A DNA stretch of 64,000 nt from an uncultured Desulfobacteraceae bacterium (GCA_937982505.1 CALJLV010000086.1:1-64000), one strand, 5' to 3'; shown: positions 42,863-50,808, counted from the stretch's first letter. Program-made: numbers and translations. Notes: generated by a model from the sequence alone, not told the origin.

Positions 42863-43960
42863 ATGAAAGGAATAACCACCAGAAAAGAAGGCCGCCGGGT
42901 CTACGTCGAGGGCAAGACCTTCTTCATCAAGGACCGGCTCCGGGCCATGGGCGGCCACTGGGACCCGGACAAAAAGGCATGGTGGGTCTCTTCGGCCAAA
43001 GAGACCGATCTTGCCAAGTTGTTGGACGCCGCGGCCAAGGACGCCGGCAAACCCGGTTACGGCCAGACATTCAAGGCCGAAAAACCGGGGACGTGCTCCA
43101 AATGCGGCGGCCCCATAATCAAGGGGAACAAAGTCCGCTATCGCTATCCCGAAAAGGCCATTGAGCACGAAGACTGCGAGCGGGCAGCCGCTTTTGTCGC
43201 CCGGAAAGAGGGTGAGAAAAAGGCCGATGGTGAAAAGAAAAGGGCCGAGCGAGAGGCCCGGAGAGCGATAGAAAAGGCCGAGGCCCCCTATGCACTGGAA
43301 GGCGGATCCGGGTATGGGTGCCATGGATGGGATGTCGGCCAGACCATGCGCATGTCAAAATCGGCCCAAGAAAAAGGCTACCCCGAGTATGTGACCGTCG
43401 TGCGCGCCGGAAAGCAGTATTTCCGTGAGGACGGTTTGAGCTTCTGGGTCGGCGCCGACCAGGGCTACACCTATTGGGCCGACTGCCGGGAAGCCACGCC
43501 GGAAGAGATTGCCCCGGTCAAGGCCCGGATCGAGGCTGCGGAAGCGGTGAAGACCGCCAAGGCCGAGGTGGAGGCCATCAAAAAACGGATTCAGGCTGAA
43601 GGCGAGCGGCCGGAGGGCGACAACATCCCGGAAGGCGCCCGCCTCTTCAACACCCAGACCATCTATGGGGGTGGGGATTGGTTCGTTGTCGGGCCGGAGT
43701 GGATCTGGTATGTCCGGAACAACGGCGGGGACGGTGACAGTTGGGTCAACAACAATGTCCGCACCGGTGGCGCCGGCGCCATCGGCTGGAGGGTGCCGTA
43801 CAGCCGGAATATCGCCGGGGACCTGTATCGGCTGGAGGGGATTGTGGATCCGGACAGCGCCAAAAAGCGAGGTCTTGAAAACCTGGAAGGGCTTTCGTTC
43901 GCCGAAAAGCGTCGGGCTCAAAAAGCGGCACTAGCCGCGATGAAGGGAGGCAAATCATGA
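42863..43960 (+). CDS. hypothetical protein with zinc finger and helical middle
   Basis: A 365-residue protein; ATG 42863 follows GGGAGAGAG, and the upstream extension is a shadow. Residues 10-50 ('FIKDRLRAMGGHWDPDKKAW') resemble a small domain that recurs in phage and plasmid proteins. 'CSKCGGPIIKGNKVRYRY' with 'EHEDC' near residue 95 forms a zinc site. A charged helix follows at about 110-140, then an alpha/beta C-terminal half with a Gly/Asn-rich loop ('NNGGDGDSWVNNNVRTGG'). Function unknown. Confidence 0.65.
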   Translation: MKGITTRKEGRRVYVEGKTFFIKDRLRAMGGHWDPDKKAWWVSSAKETDLAKLLDAAAKDAGKPGYGQTFKAEKPGTCSKCGGPIIKGNKVRYRYPEKAIEHEDCERAAAFVARKEGEKKADGEKKRAEREARRAIEKAEAPYALEGGSGYGCHGWDVGQTMRMSKSAQEKGYPEYVTVVRAGKQYFREDGLSFWVGADQGYTYWADCREATPEEIAPVKARIEAAEAVKTAKAEVEAIKKRIQAEGERPEGDNIPEGARLFNTQTIYGGGDWFVVGPEWIWYVRNNGGDGDSWVNNNVRTGGAGAIGWRVPYSRNIAGDLYRLEGIVDPDSAKKRGLENLEGLSFAEKRRAQKAALAAMKGGKS

Positions 43961-44508
43961 GCTGGGAAGCGCAGTGGTACAACGAGCAGTGTCCGAAGAT
44001 TAAAAACCTGGCCGCGGCGGACCGCAAGGACCCAACGGTACCGATCCGCCTGGCCCTCGGATTCACCCTTGGCGCCGCCGGCTACCGGTCGGTCCAGGAC
44101 CTGAAGGGCAATGGCCTCTGGTTCTGGCCACGCCGCACCGGCAACTGGTGGGCCATTCCGCCGGAGATTGACCAGGCAATCCGAGATGAGCAAAATGCCG
44201 CCATCGAGGCGGCTTGCAGCGTGAACGGTTCGGCCGACACGGCCCAAATCGCCGAGGTCTTGCGGCGGAAGCTCAAGGCCACCGGGTTCCCAACGAGCAT
44301 TGACGACACCCGGGTCAACGAGGTGATTTTTCCGGTCGGCGATGGACCGGACCCCTTGTCACGGAAAGTCCGCCGGATTGTCAGCGGCTACAAGGAAGAA
44401 AGAAACCGGGTCGCGGACGACCCGGTACAGTCAGTGGCCATCGACTGGGCTTTGATCGAAATCTCCCTGCCGACAGGGACGCAACGGGAAAGAGGAGGGG
44501 ACTCTTGA
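43957..44508 (+). CDS. hypothetical protein
   Basis: A 183-residue protein overlapping its upstream neighbour by ATGA. It has a Trp-rich N-terminal half ('GNGLWFWPRRTGNWWAIPPE') and a C-terminal helical part. No family recognised. It is part of a tightly coupled run of four genes (42863-45331). Confidence 0.65.
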   Translation: MSWEAQWYNEQCPKIKNLAAADRKDPTVPIRLALGFTLGAAGYRSVQDLKGNGLWFWPRRTGNWWAIPPEIDQAIRDEQNAAIEAACSVNGSADTAQIAEVLRRKLKATGFPTSIDDTRVNEVIFPVGDGPDPLSRKVRRIVSGYKEERNRVADDPVQSVAIDWALIEISLPTGTQRERGGDS

Positions 44509-44798
44509 AAATCCTCACACGCCCCCAAATTTCAGCAATCGAGTGCGAGGCCCTGAAGCGGCTCAAGGCCTCGCACCTTGCCGCCCTGGATGAAATCGAC
44601 CGCCTTCGCGCCGGCGCTCGCGCCAACGCGTCCGGAATGCTTACCGCCAGGGACCTGGCGGAAAAACTGGGCATCACTAGCGCCCGGATCCGTCAGATTG
44701 CCACCACCATTCCGGGAGCTAAAAAAACCGGTATCGGGTGGCTTTTCCCGGAGCATGCCGCCGATAACCCGCCGTTTAAAAAAATGGGGGAACCATGA
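44505..44798 (+). CDS. small HTH DNA-binding protein
   Basis: A 97-residue protein starting at TTG 44505, overlapping the previous stop, after an AGAGGAGGGG box. Residues about 46-66, 'LTARDLAEKLGITSARIRQI', form a MerR/excisionase-type helix-turn-helix. An N-terminal coiled helix may dimerise. It is probably a regulator of the accessory operon or a recombination directionality factor. Confidence 0.6.
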   Translation: MKILTRPQISAIECEALKRLKASHLAALDEIDRLRAGARANASGMLTARDLAEKLGITSARIRQIATTIPGAKKTGIGWLFPEHAADNPPFKKMGEP

Positions 44799-45331
44799 AA
44801 ACGCTTACCGCCTATGAAGCCGGCAAGCCCTTCCCCGGCCCTGTCCCGACCGAAGAGGGGGCCATCCTGGAAATGACGGCCGGCGGCCCGGTGGTCCTGA
44901 TCCAGTGCCCCGGCCTGACCCGTCCCGAGGTCCAAGCGTTCAAAAAGGGGTTCCGGTCCTATGCGTTCTGGAGTCCGCCCGGGGTCCCTGTGCCCATCGC
45001 GATATGGGCCTTCGAATTCCAAAAGCCCCTAAGTCCGATGGACGTCAATTTTGACGCCCACAAGGCCGACCGCGGGCACGTCGAGGCCTACCTCGAAACC
45101 CATGAGGGACTGAAGAACGCCTTGACCTTTCACCTGCTTGACGGGCCGATGCTCCGGGCCAACAAGATCGTGGGGCTCGAACCGGCGGCGGTGAAGCTCT
45201 TTCATGCCACGATCCGGGCGCAACTGGCGGCCAAGTACACCGCGGCCGACTTCGATCGGTATCTTGACGGCGTCTACAACTATTCGACCGTCGAGATTCT
45301 GGCCATGGGCACCAGGTTCAAACACCGATGA
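44795..45331 (+). CDS. hypothetical protein
   Basis: A 178-residue alpha/beta protein overlapping the HTH gene by ATGA. The N-terminal half is beta-rich ('GPVVLIQCPGLTRPEVQAF', 'VPVPIAIWAFEFQKPL') and the C-terminal half helical ('LFHATIRAQLAAKYTAADF'). No family recognised. Confidence 0.65.
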   Translation: MKTLTAYEAGKPFPGPVPTEEGAILEMTAGGPVVLIQCPGLTRPEVQAFKKGFRSYAFWSPPGVPVPIAIWAFEFQKPLSPMDVNFDAHKADRGHVEAYLETHEGLKNALTFHLLDGPMLRANKIVGLEPAAVKLFHATIRAQLAAKYTAADFDRYLDGVYNYSTVEILAMGTRFKHR

Positions 45332-45349
45332 TTTTTTTTGAAAAACCAT

Positions 45350-45394
45350 CCATCCGTGCCGTCTAAGTGGATATCAACCCAAACGGCCGGATGG
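45350..45394 (+). other. imperfect hairpin in the gap before the gene at 45410
   Basis: CCATCCGTGCCGT (45350-45362) pairs with ACGGCCGGATGG (45383-45394) with one bulge. No T-run follows, and the AAGGAGG ribosome binding site of the next gene begins a few bases later. It could modulate translation or be an RNA processing site. Confidence 0.3.
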
Positions 45395-45409
45395 CCAAAA
45401 GGAGGCAAC

Positions 45410-45943
45410 ATGAACGATCGCCCCTCACAAGAAAACCTAAAGTGGCCTCTGGCGGTCGCCCGCATTCTGCGGGACCGCCTGGGGTGGTCCAGCACTCATC
45501 TTTTGGTTGAATTGCTGGACCACCCCACAGCCGTCGTCGCTGGCGCCGACGACGGTTACAACCAAACGGTTCGGTTCGACGGCGCCCCGGACTCCTTCGG
45601 CAACGGGTGGGCCGTCGAGGGGGGGTGCGGGTACGGGTCGAAGGTTTCGGTCGGCCCGGGCCACGTTCTGGTCGCCTCATGCGGCGGCCACTGGGTAGAG
45701 GCCCGCCGCATCCATTCCGAGGGCACCAGGTTCCTCACGGACCGCAGGGAGTCCCAAAGGTCTTGGGCCGACGCACTCTGCCCCGAGTGCGACGGCCACG
45801 GCGACGACGGCCACGGCGACGACTGCCCCGAGTGCGGCGGAAGCGGCCGCTCCGGCCTCACCGGCCGCGACCTGAGCAACAGCCGCGAGGCCGCCCTGGA
45901 AGAGGCCTTCGCGTGCGCGGTCGAGGCGGGATTTACCGATTGA
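45410..45943 (+). CDS. hypothetical protein with DnaJ-type CxxCxGxG zinc motif
   Basis: A 177-residue protein; ATG 45410 follows AAGGAGGC. 'CPECDGHGDDG' and 'CPECGGSGRSG' at about residues 123-147 form a DnaJ-like zinc centre. The N-terminal part is helical and the middle beta-rich, with Gly-rich turns. It is the last plus-strand gene before the integration module and is followed by a terminator. Confidence 0.6.
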   Translation: MNDRPSQENLKWPLAVARILRDRLGWSSTHLLVELLDHPTAVVAGADDGYNQTVRFDGAPDSFGNGWAVEGGCGYGSKVSVGPGHVLVASCGGHWVEARRIHSEGTRFLTDRRESQRSWADALCPECDGHGDDGHGDDCPECGGSGRSGLTGRDLSNSREAALEEAFACAVEAGFTD

Positions 45944-45994
45944 GGCGGCCCTTGCCGCCGCCCTGGCAAAATAAGTACCTCCCCCACCAAACAG

Positions 45995-46032
45995 AAGGCC
46001 CCCGGTCGAGATCCGCCGGGGGCCTTTTGTTT
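45995..46032 (+). terminator. intrinsic terminator of the accessory operon
   Basis: An 11-bp perfect stem, AAGGCCCCCGG at 45995-46005 and its complement at 46016-46026, followed by TTGTTTTT. It insulates the attachment region from plus-strand transcription. Confidence 0.9.
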
Positions 46033-46071
46033 TTCAAAACCCGGGTTTTGATGGGCCTGGCGGCCGGAAAC

Positions 46072-46135
46072 TGTGCTACTTTTGTGCTAATTCCCGTGGC
46101 GACGGTGTGCTAATTTCGGACCCCAAAATAGCACA
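46072..46135. repeat. arm-type integrase-binding repeats (candidate)
   Basis: TGTGCTA occurs at 46072-46078, 46083-46089 and 46106-46112, and inverted at 46129-46135. Spacing of 11 and 23 bases keeps the copies on one face of the helix. On the other side of the core, GTGAGCTA occurs twice 11 bases apart (46302-46309 and 46313-46320). Phased short repeats flanking a tRNA core are what tyrosine integrase arm sites look like. The 45944-46280 gap otherwise holds only the terminator and the att core. Confidence 0.55.
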
Positions 46136-46194
46136 AATGGGCAACTTTTAGCAATTTTGACAACCCCCGATTTCTCGTAAACCCCTGTAAAGGC

Positions 46195-46243
46195 TGGTGC
46201 CCCCGGCGTGAATCGAACACGCGGCACATGGATTAGGAAGCCT
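46195..46243 (-). other. attP core: 3' half of a tRNA-Arg(CCT) gene
   Basis: Read on the minus strand, the sequence runs from an anticodon loop TTCCTAA through the TCCAT half-stem, a variable loop and a perfect T-arm (GCGTG-TTCGATT-CACGC) to an acceptor strand ending CCA. The 5' half of the tRNA is absent: the bases before the loop do not pair with TCCAT. A 3' tRNA fragment of about 49 bases beside an integrase is the classic phage attachment core. Phage-type genes on both sides mark it as attP. Confidence 0.8.
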
Positions 46244-46280
46244 TGCGCCAGGCGTGGAAAATGCCTGTTTTAACGGCCTG

Positions 46281-46952
46281 TTACCGCTCAGTAAAAACGC
46301 TGTGAGCTACCGGTGAGCTATTTCTTGTTGCCGGGTCGATCTTGCGGATAGGTTTTTTTGCCCGGTGCGACCTGTTGGCCACAAATAGTTTTATCTTGTC
46401 ATATCGAGAATATACCCATGTCGTTGGGTGCCGCTTTTCCCCGATCAGCCAAAGCTCATCCGCCTTTATTGACGGGTCCCCAAGATACCGGAGGCATTGA
46501 CCGAGATACCTTTCGGATAGGTGCCCAAGTTTGAACTCCACTATTACGGTCTTGCCGTCGCTGACCCCGTAAAGATCAACGATACCTGCGCCAATCGCAA
46601 ACTGCTTCTTTTGCTCCCTCAGCCCATACTCGGAACGAAGAAATGGCATGATCGCGTTTTGAAACTCATCTTCCGACGAATATGTTTTTATGTTTTTTGG
46701 TCGAGGGGCTACGATGCCGCGTCTTTCTATTTCCCTGATAAGATTTGTATTCCTTGCGTCAATCGCTTCAAGTATCCTTTTGTTTTGCAACAACAAATCG
46801 TGATAGATAAGCATTAGGTCGACTTCGTTTTTTATAATGGCAAAACGCTTTTTGGCCTCTAAATAATTGCTCGTTCGAAGCGATATCCTTTTCCCTCCGC
46901 TTTGAGGAATTGAACAATAATAGACCCCGTTGTCTCTTTTATATACTGTCAT
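46281..46952 (-). CDS. integrase-type N-terminal domain fused to PD-(D/E)XK-like nuclease
   Basis: A 223-residue protein overlapping the integrase stop by ATGA. Residues 1-45 ('[20 protein letters not shown]', '[12 protein letters not shown]') match the N-terminal arm-binding segment of the adjacent integrase ('[20 protein letters not shown]'). Residues about 95-185 carry '[15 protein letters not shown]', then 'VIVEFKLG' and '[11 protein letters not shown]', a PD-(D/E)XK nuclease pattern. No recombinase catalytic residues are present. Its base composition is clearly more AT-rich than the flanks. It may recognise arm sites at attP and cut or modulate recombination; this is inferred. Confidence 0.6.
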   Translation of the reverse strand: MTVYKRDNGVYYCSIPQSGGKRISLRTSNYLEAKKRFAIIKNEVDLMLIYHDLLLQNKRILEAIDARNTNLIREIERRGIVAPRPKNIKTYSSEDEFQNAIMPFLRSEYGLREQKKQFAIGAGIVDLYGVSDGKTVIVEFKLGHLSERYLGQCLRYLGDPSIKADELWLIGEKRHPTTWVYSRYDKIKLFVANRSHRAKKPIRKIDPATRNSSPVAHSVFTER

Positions 46953-47989
46953 TTGACTATTTCCAATTTTATATGCCCGCTAGATTTGTGCAAATTTCCG
47001 AGTTTTGAGACGGCCCGGCGAAGGTGTTCCGGGGACAGGTGGGAATAGATCGCTGTCACTGTCAAATCGCTATGCCCGAGCAGTTCTTGAACCGATCTGA
47101 GGTCGGCGCCGGACATCACCAGGTGAGAGGCGAAGCTGTGTCGGAGGTCGTGCAACCGACCGGACATTTCAAGACGTCTCATCAGGCGGCCCCACCGGTG
47201 CGTAATCCGGTCCGGGCTATTCCAGCATGCCCATAGCCGGCCGACCGGGGCCGCCTTGGCTCTGCGCGCCAAAACTTCGAGCGCCATGGGTTCCATCGGC
47301 ACGACTCGGCCGCGGGTTTTGCTCGTTCGGACCGTCAAAAGGCAGCTTGCGGCGTCGACGTCCCGGGCCGTCAGGTGCCACAACTCGGATCGGCGCAACC
47401 CGGTATAGAGAAAAACCGTTATCGCGTCGTGGAAGTCCTTGTCGCCGGCGATTTCGGCAAAGATCCGTTTCAGTTCGGCCTCGGAATAGAATCGCGGCGG
47501 GGCCGGATCCACCTTGATCCGCTGGCATCGGTCGTATGGGTTGGATTTCAGGATTTCCCACTTGACCGCCTGGCTGAATGCGGCCCGAAGGTGCCGATAG
47601 GTGATGGCCACCCCGGACCGCTTGAGCCCGGACCGAATCAGGTCCGTGTGGAATTCGTCGAGGCGCTTCGGCGTGATCGCCGTCAACAGGATTGACCCGC
47701 CGATCCATTCGACCAGCTTGTTGACCGAATAGGTATCGCGCTTGTGGGCCTTCTTGTGGGCCTCACAATGGCGCCGGTATTCCGTGGCGAATTGTGCCAA
47801 GGTGGTCGTTTTGTCGCGCTCCAGGGCGACGAGGTTGCCCCGGAGAGCTTCGCGTTTGGCCATCGCAAAGAGCCGTTCGGCGGTCTGTTTGTCGCGGGTC
47901 TTGAGGCTTTTCCGCCGGTTCCCGGGCAGGGCGATGTACCAGGTCCCGCTATCGCGTTGATAGAGGCGCATAGGCAGGGGCATTAGCAT
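46949..47989 (-). CDS. int: tyrosine recombinase integrase
   Basis: About 346 residues from ATG 47989; ATG 47983 is also possible, and the longer open frame is a shadow of the excisionase gene. The N-terminus is an arm-binding segment. A core-binding SAM-like domain follows at about 65-150. The catalytic domain shows '[12 protein letters not shown]' (Arg), a Lys in 'VRTSKTRGR', '[12 protein letters not shown]' (His-x-x-Arg), 'LLGHS' and the nucleophile in 'TAIYSHLS'. It catalyses integration at the tRNA-Arg site. The gene overlaps xis upstream and the nuclease fusion downstream. Confidence 0.92.
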   Translation of the reverse strand: MLMPLPMRLYQRDSGTWYIALPGNRRKSLKTRDKQTAERLFAMAKREALRGNLVALERDKTTTLAQFATEYRRHCEAHKKAHKRDTYSVNKLVEWIGGSILLTAITPKRLDEFHTDLIRSGLKRSGVAITYRHLRAAFSQAVKWEILKSNPYDRCQRIKVDPAPPRFYSEAELKRIFAEIAGDKDFHDAITVFLYTGLRRSELWHLTARDVDAASCLLTVRTSKTRGRVVPMEPMALEVLARRAKAAPVGRLWACWNSPDRITHRWGRLMRRLEMSGRLHDLRHSFASHLVMSGADLRSVQELLGHSDLTVTAIYSHLSPEHLRRAVSKLGNLHKSSGHIKLEIVK

Positions 47990-48213
47990 AGCCCGGCCCT
48001 CCTGGCAAGGTCGTTGAAAAGTGCATCCTCTTCGCCAGATCCGGCATTGTATTCGTCGATGCTGGTCCGGTCCACGACCCATCCACCCACTGGCCGCTTG
48101 CGGGCCTTGATTGAGTCGGCCTCGATGAGTCGCATAAGGCTGTTGCGAGACATCCCGGCGTATTCGACCGCCTGGCGGATCTTGAGCCAACGGGGGGGTT
48201 GCGCGTCATTCAT
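47983..48213 (-). CDS. excisionase-like HTH protein
   Basis: A 76-residue protein; Met at 48213 is preferred, with an upstream Met at 48231 as alternative. It has a MerR/HTH_17-type helix-turn-helix ('[19 protein letters not shown]') and wing ('[13 protein letters not shown]'). It overlaps the integrase start, the usual coupling of directionality factor and integrase. Role: controls excision direction, and may load the host tRNA site; inferred. Confidence 0.75.
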   Translation of the reverse strand: MNDAQPPRWLKIRQAVEYAGMSRNSLMRLIEADSIKARKRPVGGWVVDRTSIDEYNAGSGEEDALFNDLARRAGLC

Positions 48214-48553
48214 TCGGATACTCCGCTTCAATCAGTACCTGGAGACAGTGCATGGCCTTTTTCAAGTCCTCAACGCCACCCTTAAATCGATGTCGGCAAA
48301 CGTATTTGACGATATTCCCTTCTGCAAACGGGATCCGGTTTCGGATCAGAAACTCCAGCGGTTCGATCACGAACTGCTTGTAGTGGTTCCCGCCCTCCTG
48401 GCGTTCCAGGGCTTTCAACATCTTCCGGGCCTGTTTCAGCTTCGGGGTCGGGACCAGGCCGGCCGGTTTCTTCAGCCCCTCCTTGATTTTCCTCTCGAAC
48501 TTTTTGGCCTCGGCGCGCTTCAGCGTCGGGGTCGGCAAGACCGGTTTCGACAT
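48206..48553 (-). CDS. DUF3310-type phage protein
   Basis: A 115-residue protein with a basic, Pro/Lys-rich N-terminus and a C-terminal DUF3310 pattern ('GGNHYKQFVIEPLEFLIRN', 'FAEGNIVKYVCRHRFKGG', 'DLKKAMHCLQVLIE'). The family is common in phage early operons and has been linked to nucleotide metabolism, but its reaction is unknown to me. GGAG precedes the start. The start lies inside the overlapping upstream frame. Confidence 0.8.
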   Translation of the reverse strand: MSKPVLPTPTLKRAEAKKFERKIKEGLKKPAGLVPTPKLKQARKMLKALERQEGGNHYKQFVIEPLEFLIRNRIPFAEGNIVKYVCRHRFKGGVEDLKKAMHCLQVLIEAEYPNE

Positions 48554-48701
48554 TTTTCAGCTCCAATCTGCAAACGCCCTGAATCGGGCATCCGGTTTCG
48601 AAAAAATTATCCTTGTGCAGTTCCCGGAATAGCCGCGGTGCAAAGCGGCATTCCGGGATGAGCATGCCGGTGGAAAGGGGGCAGCGGGACGGGAGGGTCA
48701 T
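48282..48701 (-). CDS. overlapping small gene, C-terminus doubtful
   Basis: A 139-residue frame from ATG 48701, overlapping the upstream stop in ATGA form. The first 50 residues look real ('PECRFAPRLFRELHKDNF', 'GCPIQGVCRLEL'). The remainder lies entirely over the DUF3310 gene in another frame and has shadow-like composition. Either the original stop was lost, or a genuine long overlap exists. Confidence 0.4.
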   Translation of the reverse strand: MTLPSRCPLSTGMLIPECRFAPRLFRELHKDNFFETGCPIQGVCRLELKNVETGLADPDAEARRGQKVREENQGGAEETGRPGPDPEAETGPEDVESPGTPGGREPLQAVRDRTAGVSDPKPDPVCRREYRQIRLPTSI

Positions 48702-48919
48702 TCCGGCACCAGCGGCGGCATTTTTCGCAGCGCCCGCCACTCGGCAGCCTTAACAAGCTCCCGCAACTTGGCCTCGGCGCTGTCGGCGCGGTCCCGCTGT
48801 TCTCGATACTCAGCAAGCAGGGCCGTGTGGTCCTCGCATAGGGATTGGTGTTCGAGTTCAAGTTCTCGCAGCTTGGCCTTGGTTCTGAGATATTCGTCCT
48901 CAACAAAGCTCTGTGACAT
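48698..48919 (-). CDS. small coiled-coil protein
   Basis: A 73-residue protein from ATG 48919 overlapping the upstream stop. It is almost entirely one charged coiled coil ('TKAKLRELELEHQSLCEDH', 'ALLAEYREQRDRADSAEA'). No family recognised. Confidence 0.6.
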   Translation of the reverse strand: MSQSFVEDEYLRTKAKLRELELEHQSLCEDHTALLAEYREQRDRADSAEAKLRELVKAAEWRALRKMPPLVPE

Positions 48920-49470
48920 CACCCCTCCAATCTCACCGCAAACTTCCCGGGCTCCCAACTCAGCGGCGTTTTGCAATCCCGGATCGCGTTGTTGAGCGTT
49001 TTGAACGCCTCTTCGATCTCTGCCGGAAGCGAACCATCGTCATCAGGTAGAAGATCATGGTAGTAATCTTCGGGCTCAATTTCCCTGGCAAATACGGGCT
49101 CGCAAATCAAAAGCCGAAGATCCTTCACTTCTATTTCGTTTTCGTCGGCGGTGTCGTTGACCTCGGACCAATCAGAAAAATACCGGTCCAGTTCCTCGGA
49201 ATAGACCGGCCCTACTTCATCCCACCGGCGGCGCTCCAGGGCCTCGTACCGTTCGAGTTCGGCTTTCCGTCGGCATTCATCGCATGCGGTGTAGCGCTTG
49301 GGCGCCGGCTTGCCGCATTTCTGGCATGGCCTATGGGTGCATCCCCTGTATCTGGCCAGGTCTTCACTATTCCCGCAAAATACCCCGTCCCGGCTCACCC
49401 ACCCCTCGATGTCCCGCCGATAAGTCGCCGCGGCCGGATCGTCGAACATCACCATCTTTTCGTTTTTCAT
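48919..49470 (-). CDS. hypothetical protein with zinc finger
   Basis: A 183-residue protein; Met at 49470 overlaps the upstream stop. A possible DNA- or RNA-binding zinc knuckle 'CTHRPCQKCGKPAP...CDEC' lies near residues 43-66. The rest is acidic and helical. Function unknown. Confidence 0.6.
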   Translation of the reverse strand: MKNEKMVMFDDPAAATYRRDIEGWVSRDGVFCGNSEDLARYRGCTHRPCQKCGKPAPKRYTACDECRRKAELERYEALERRRWDEVGPVYSEELDRYFSDWSEVNDTADENEIEVKDLRLLICEPVFAREIEPEDYYHDLLPDDDGSLPAEIEEAFKTLNNAIRDCKTPLSWEPGKFAVRLEG

Positions 49471-50120
49471 CTCCCCTCCAGGTAAAGCGTTAGGCGCCGG
49501 CCTTCCCGCCGGCACTCGATCCCTTTTAGAGCCCCGGGCCGCTTGCGCAAATAGTGGCTGATCGTGGCCCGGGCCGTCGCCTCAGAAGCGTAGTGGTGCC
49601 GAACCTTCGCCATGGCCTCGTTCAGGCAGATCCCCGGGCATTGCGCCACCAGGTCGATCAACTGGCGCCGGGTCTCAGCGAACGGGGTCCAGTGCAGGCC
49701 CGAGGCGGTCCCGGCCGGCGCGTAGGTCTTTTGCGCCTCGACAAGGCACCACTCAACCTTCCGTCGGCACATGGCCGGCCGGGTGTAGACGCGGACCGAT
49801 CGGCCGACCGCCATCATGCCAATGCCGTTCTGATCGCAGAACCGGCGCGCCGCCGCCCGGCCGCGGGGGGCCGAACTGGTGGCCGGAAACGCAACCGAAA
49901 CGAAATGAGCCCGGCCCATCCACAACATGGCCTGTTCGAGCAGGGCCAGGCTCAGAGTCGTTTTGCACTCCACCACCCACCGAAGAGGCCCCACCGCGCC
50001 AACGATGTCAGCCACCGCGCCGTATGTTTCCCGCTGGACCTCCTGGTAGACTTCCCAGTGCTGGGCCTCCAGCCACGCGACGACACGGGCCGCCAACGCC
50101 TCTTCCCGAGGTTTCCTCAT
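49467..50120 (-). CDS. PD-(D/E)XK nuclease-like protein with winged-helix tail
   Basis: A 217-residue protein. Residues 10-70 show a helix 'RVVAWLEAQHWEVYQEVQ', then 'GAVADIVGAVG' and 'WVVECKTTLSLALLEQAMLW', the Asp...Glu-x-Lys pattern of PD-(D/E)XK nucleases. The C-terminal 70 residues look like a winged helix ('QLIDLVAQCPGICLNEAMAK', 'ATARATISHYLRKR'). Restriction-like or resolvase-like processing of DNA is plausible. It lies just downstream of the cassette-like block. Confidence 0.6.
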   Translation of the reverse strand: MRKPREEALAARVVAWLEAQHWEVYQEVQRETYGAVADIVGAVGPLRWVVECKTTLSLALLEQAMLWMGRAHFVSVAFPATSSAPRGRAAARRFCDQNGIGMMAVGRSVRVYTRPAMCRRKVEWCLVEAQKTYAPAGTASGLHWTPFAETRRQLIDLVAQCPGICLNEAMAKVRHHYASEATARATISHYLRKRPGALKGIECRREGRRLTLYLEGR

Positions 50121-50197
50121 ACCATTCTCACCAGTCTGGCCAGGTAGGCCCGCGGGTTCATTTTGTTGATGGCCGCCAGTTCGGCCAGCTTTTTACG
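50118..50197 (-). pseudogene. 26-codon remnant downstream of the cassette-like block
   Basis: In frame after the TAA of the gene at 50198-50551, the sequence reads 'RKKLAELAAINKMNPRAYLA' and six more residues to a TGA that overlaps the next start. It is well-formed helical coding sequence with no start codon except an internal ATG. It looks like the 3' end of a gene whose front was replaced when the block at 50197-52121 was inserted. Confidence 0.4.
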
Positions 50198-50203
50198 TTA
50201 GCC
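50197..50203 (-). other. GGCTAAC box at the left edge of the cassette-like block
   Basis: GGCTAAC on the minus strand includes the stop of the gene at 50198-50551, exactly as GGCTAAC does at the attC-like site 51289-51346. No partner GTTRRRY box follows, so if this was an attC site only its R'' half survives. Confidence 0.35.
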
Positions 50204-50551
50204 TTCCATCGCCAGCTTGATCGCCCGGCGCACCCGCTCAAAATCGTCATGTGAAAATGCCGCAAACAGCGTCCCGCCGTAATCATCGCCCCGGCAGGCC
50301 ATATCTGCATCTAGCCAACGCAACACCTCCAGCATTTCGGGGGCGGCGGCAATCAGTCGGGCATTGGCCTCGTGTTCTTCCTTGCTGATACTGCGCGGAT
50401 CACCTTTGCCGCAGTCAAAATAGTTGACCATGGCAATGTGTTTGCAGCCTGAAGATATTGCTGTTTTTACATTTTCACCCTCAATTCTCCATGGGGCATT
50501 GCTGTGTACAGGGTAGTCCTTCCCGCTGTAGGCTGTTTTGTTGTCGTTCAT
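50198..50551 (-). CDS. EANARLIAAAPEML family protein (copy 2)
   Basis: A 117-residue protein with the widespread phage motif 'HEANARLIAAAPEMLEVLRW'. It is clearly paralogous to the protein at 51341-51685: both begin 'M(N/S)DNKTAY' and share 'KDYPxHS', 'LRWLDxxM', 'DDxxGG' and 'DFExVRxAI'. Function unknown. It is the last gene of the second cassette-like segment. Base composition is lower in GC than the flanks. Confidence 0.65.
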   Translation of the reverse strand: MNDNKTAYSGKDYPVHSNAPWRIEGENVKTAISSGCKHIAMVNYFDCGKGDPRSISKEEHEANARLIAAAPEMLEVLRWLDADMACRGDDYGGTLFAAFSHDDFERVRRAIKLAMEG

Positions 50552-50808
50552 ATCGTCTCCCTTATTTCCTCAATGAGTGTTTCCAGGTCCGAGCATTCTT
50601 GCTCAAGTGCTTTATGCAGGGCTTTATTTTTATGTGCTCCTTGCATTTCTGAGTACAGCCGCCCGAGCAACGACGCTTCCAAGTACGGCAAAGACCTTCT
50701 TAGCAGTTCACCGCGTAACAAGTTTTCGGCAATCTGCTTCTCTTGGTGGTTTTTCATCAAGCAAGATTCACAAATACGATTCTCGCTATGGTTACATTGA
50801 GTTATCAT
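50548..50808 (-). CDS. small hypothetical protein
   Basis: An 86-residue protein overlapping both neighbours by ATGA. Cys/His residues near the N-terminus ('CNHSENRICESC') could bind zinc; the rest is helical. AT-rich relative to the phage backbone. Confidence 0.55.
   Translation of the reverse strand: MITQCNHSENRICESCLMKNHQEKQIAENLLRGELLRRSLPYLEASLLGRLYSEMQGAHKNKALHKALEQECSDLETLIEEIRETI

Noticed and set aside
42863..45331. Defence island or toxin-antitoxin module in the accessory genes
   Set aside because: No recognisable toxin, antitoxin or defence enzyme motif was found in these genes; only zinc and HTH features can be supported.
46195..46243. A functional tRNA-Arg gene
   Set aside because: Only the 3' half is present; the 5' acceptor strand, D-arm and 5' anticodon stem do not follow upstream.
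47949..48209. Alternative minus-strand frame over the excisionase
   Set aside because: The 47983-48213 frame has the HTH pattern and proper overlaps; this one is a shadow.
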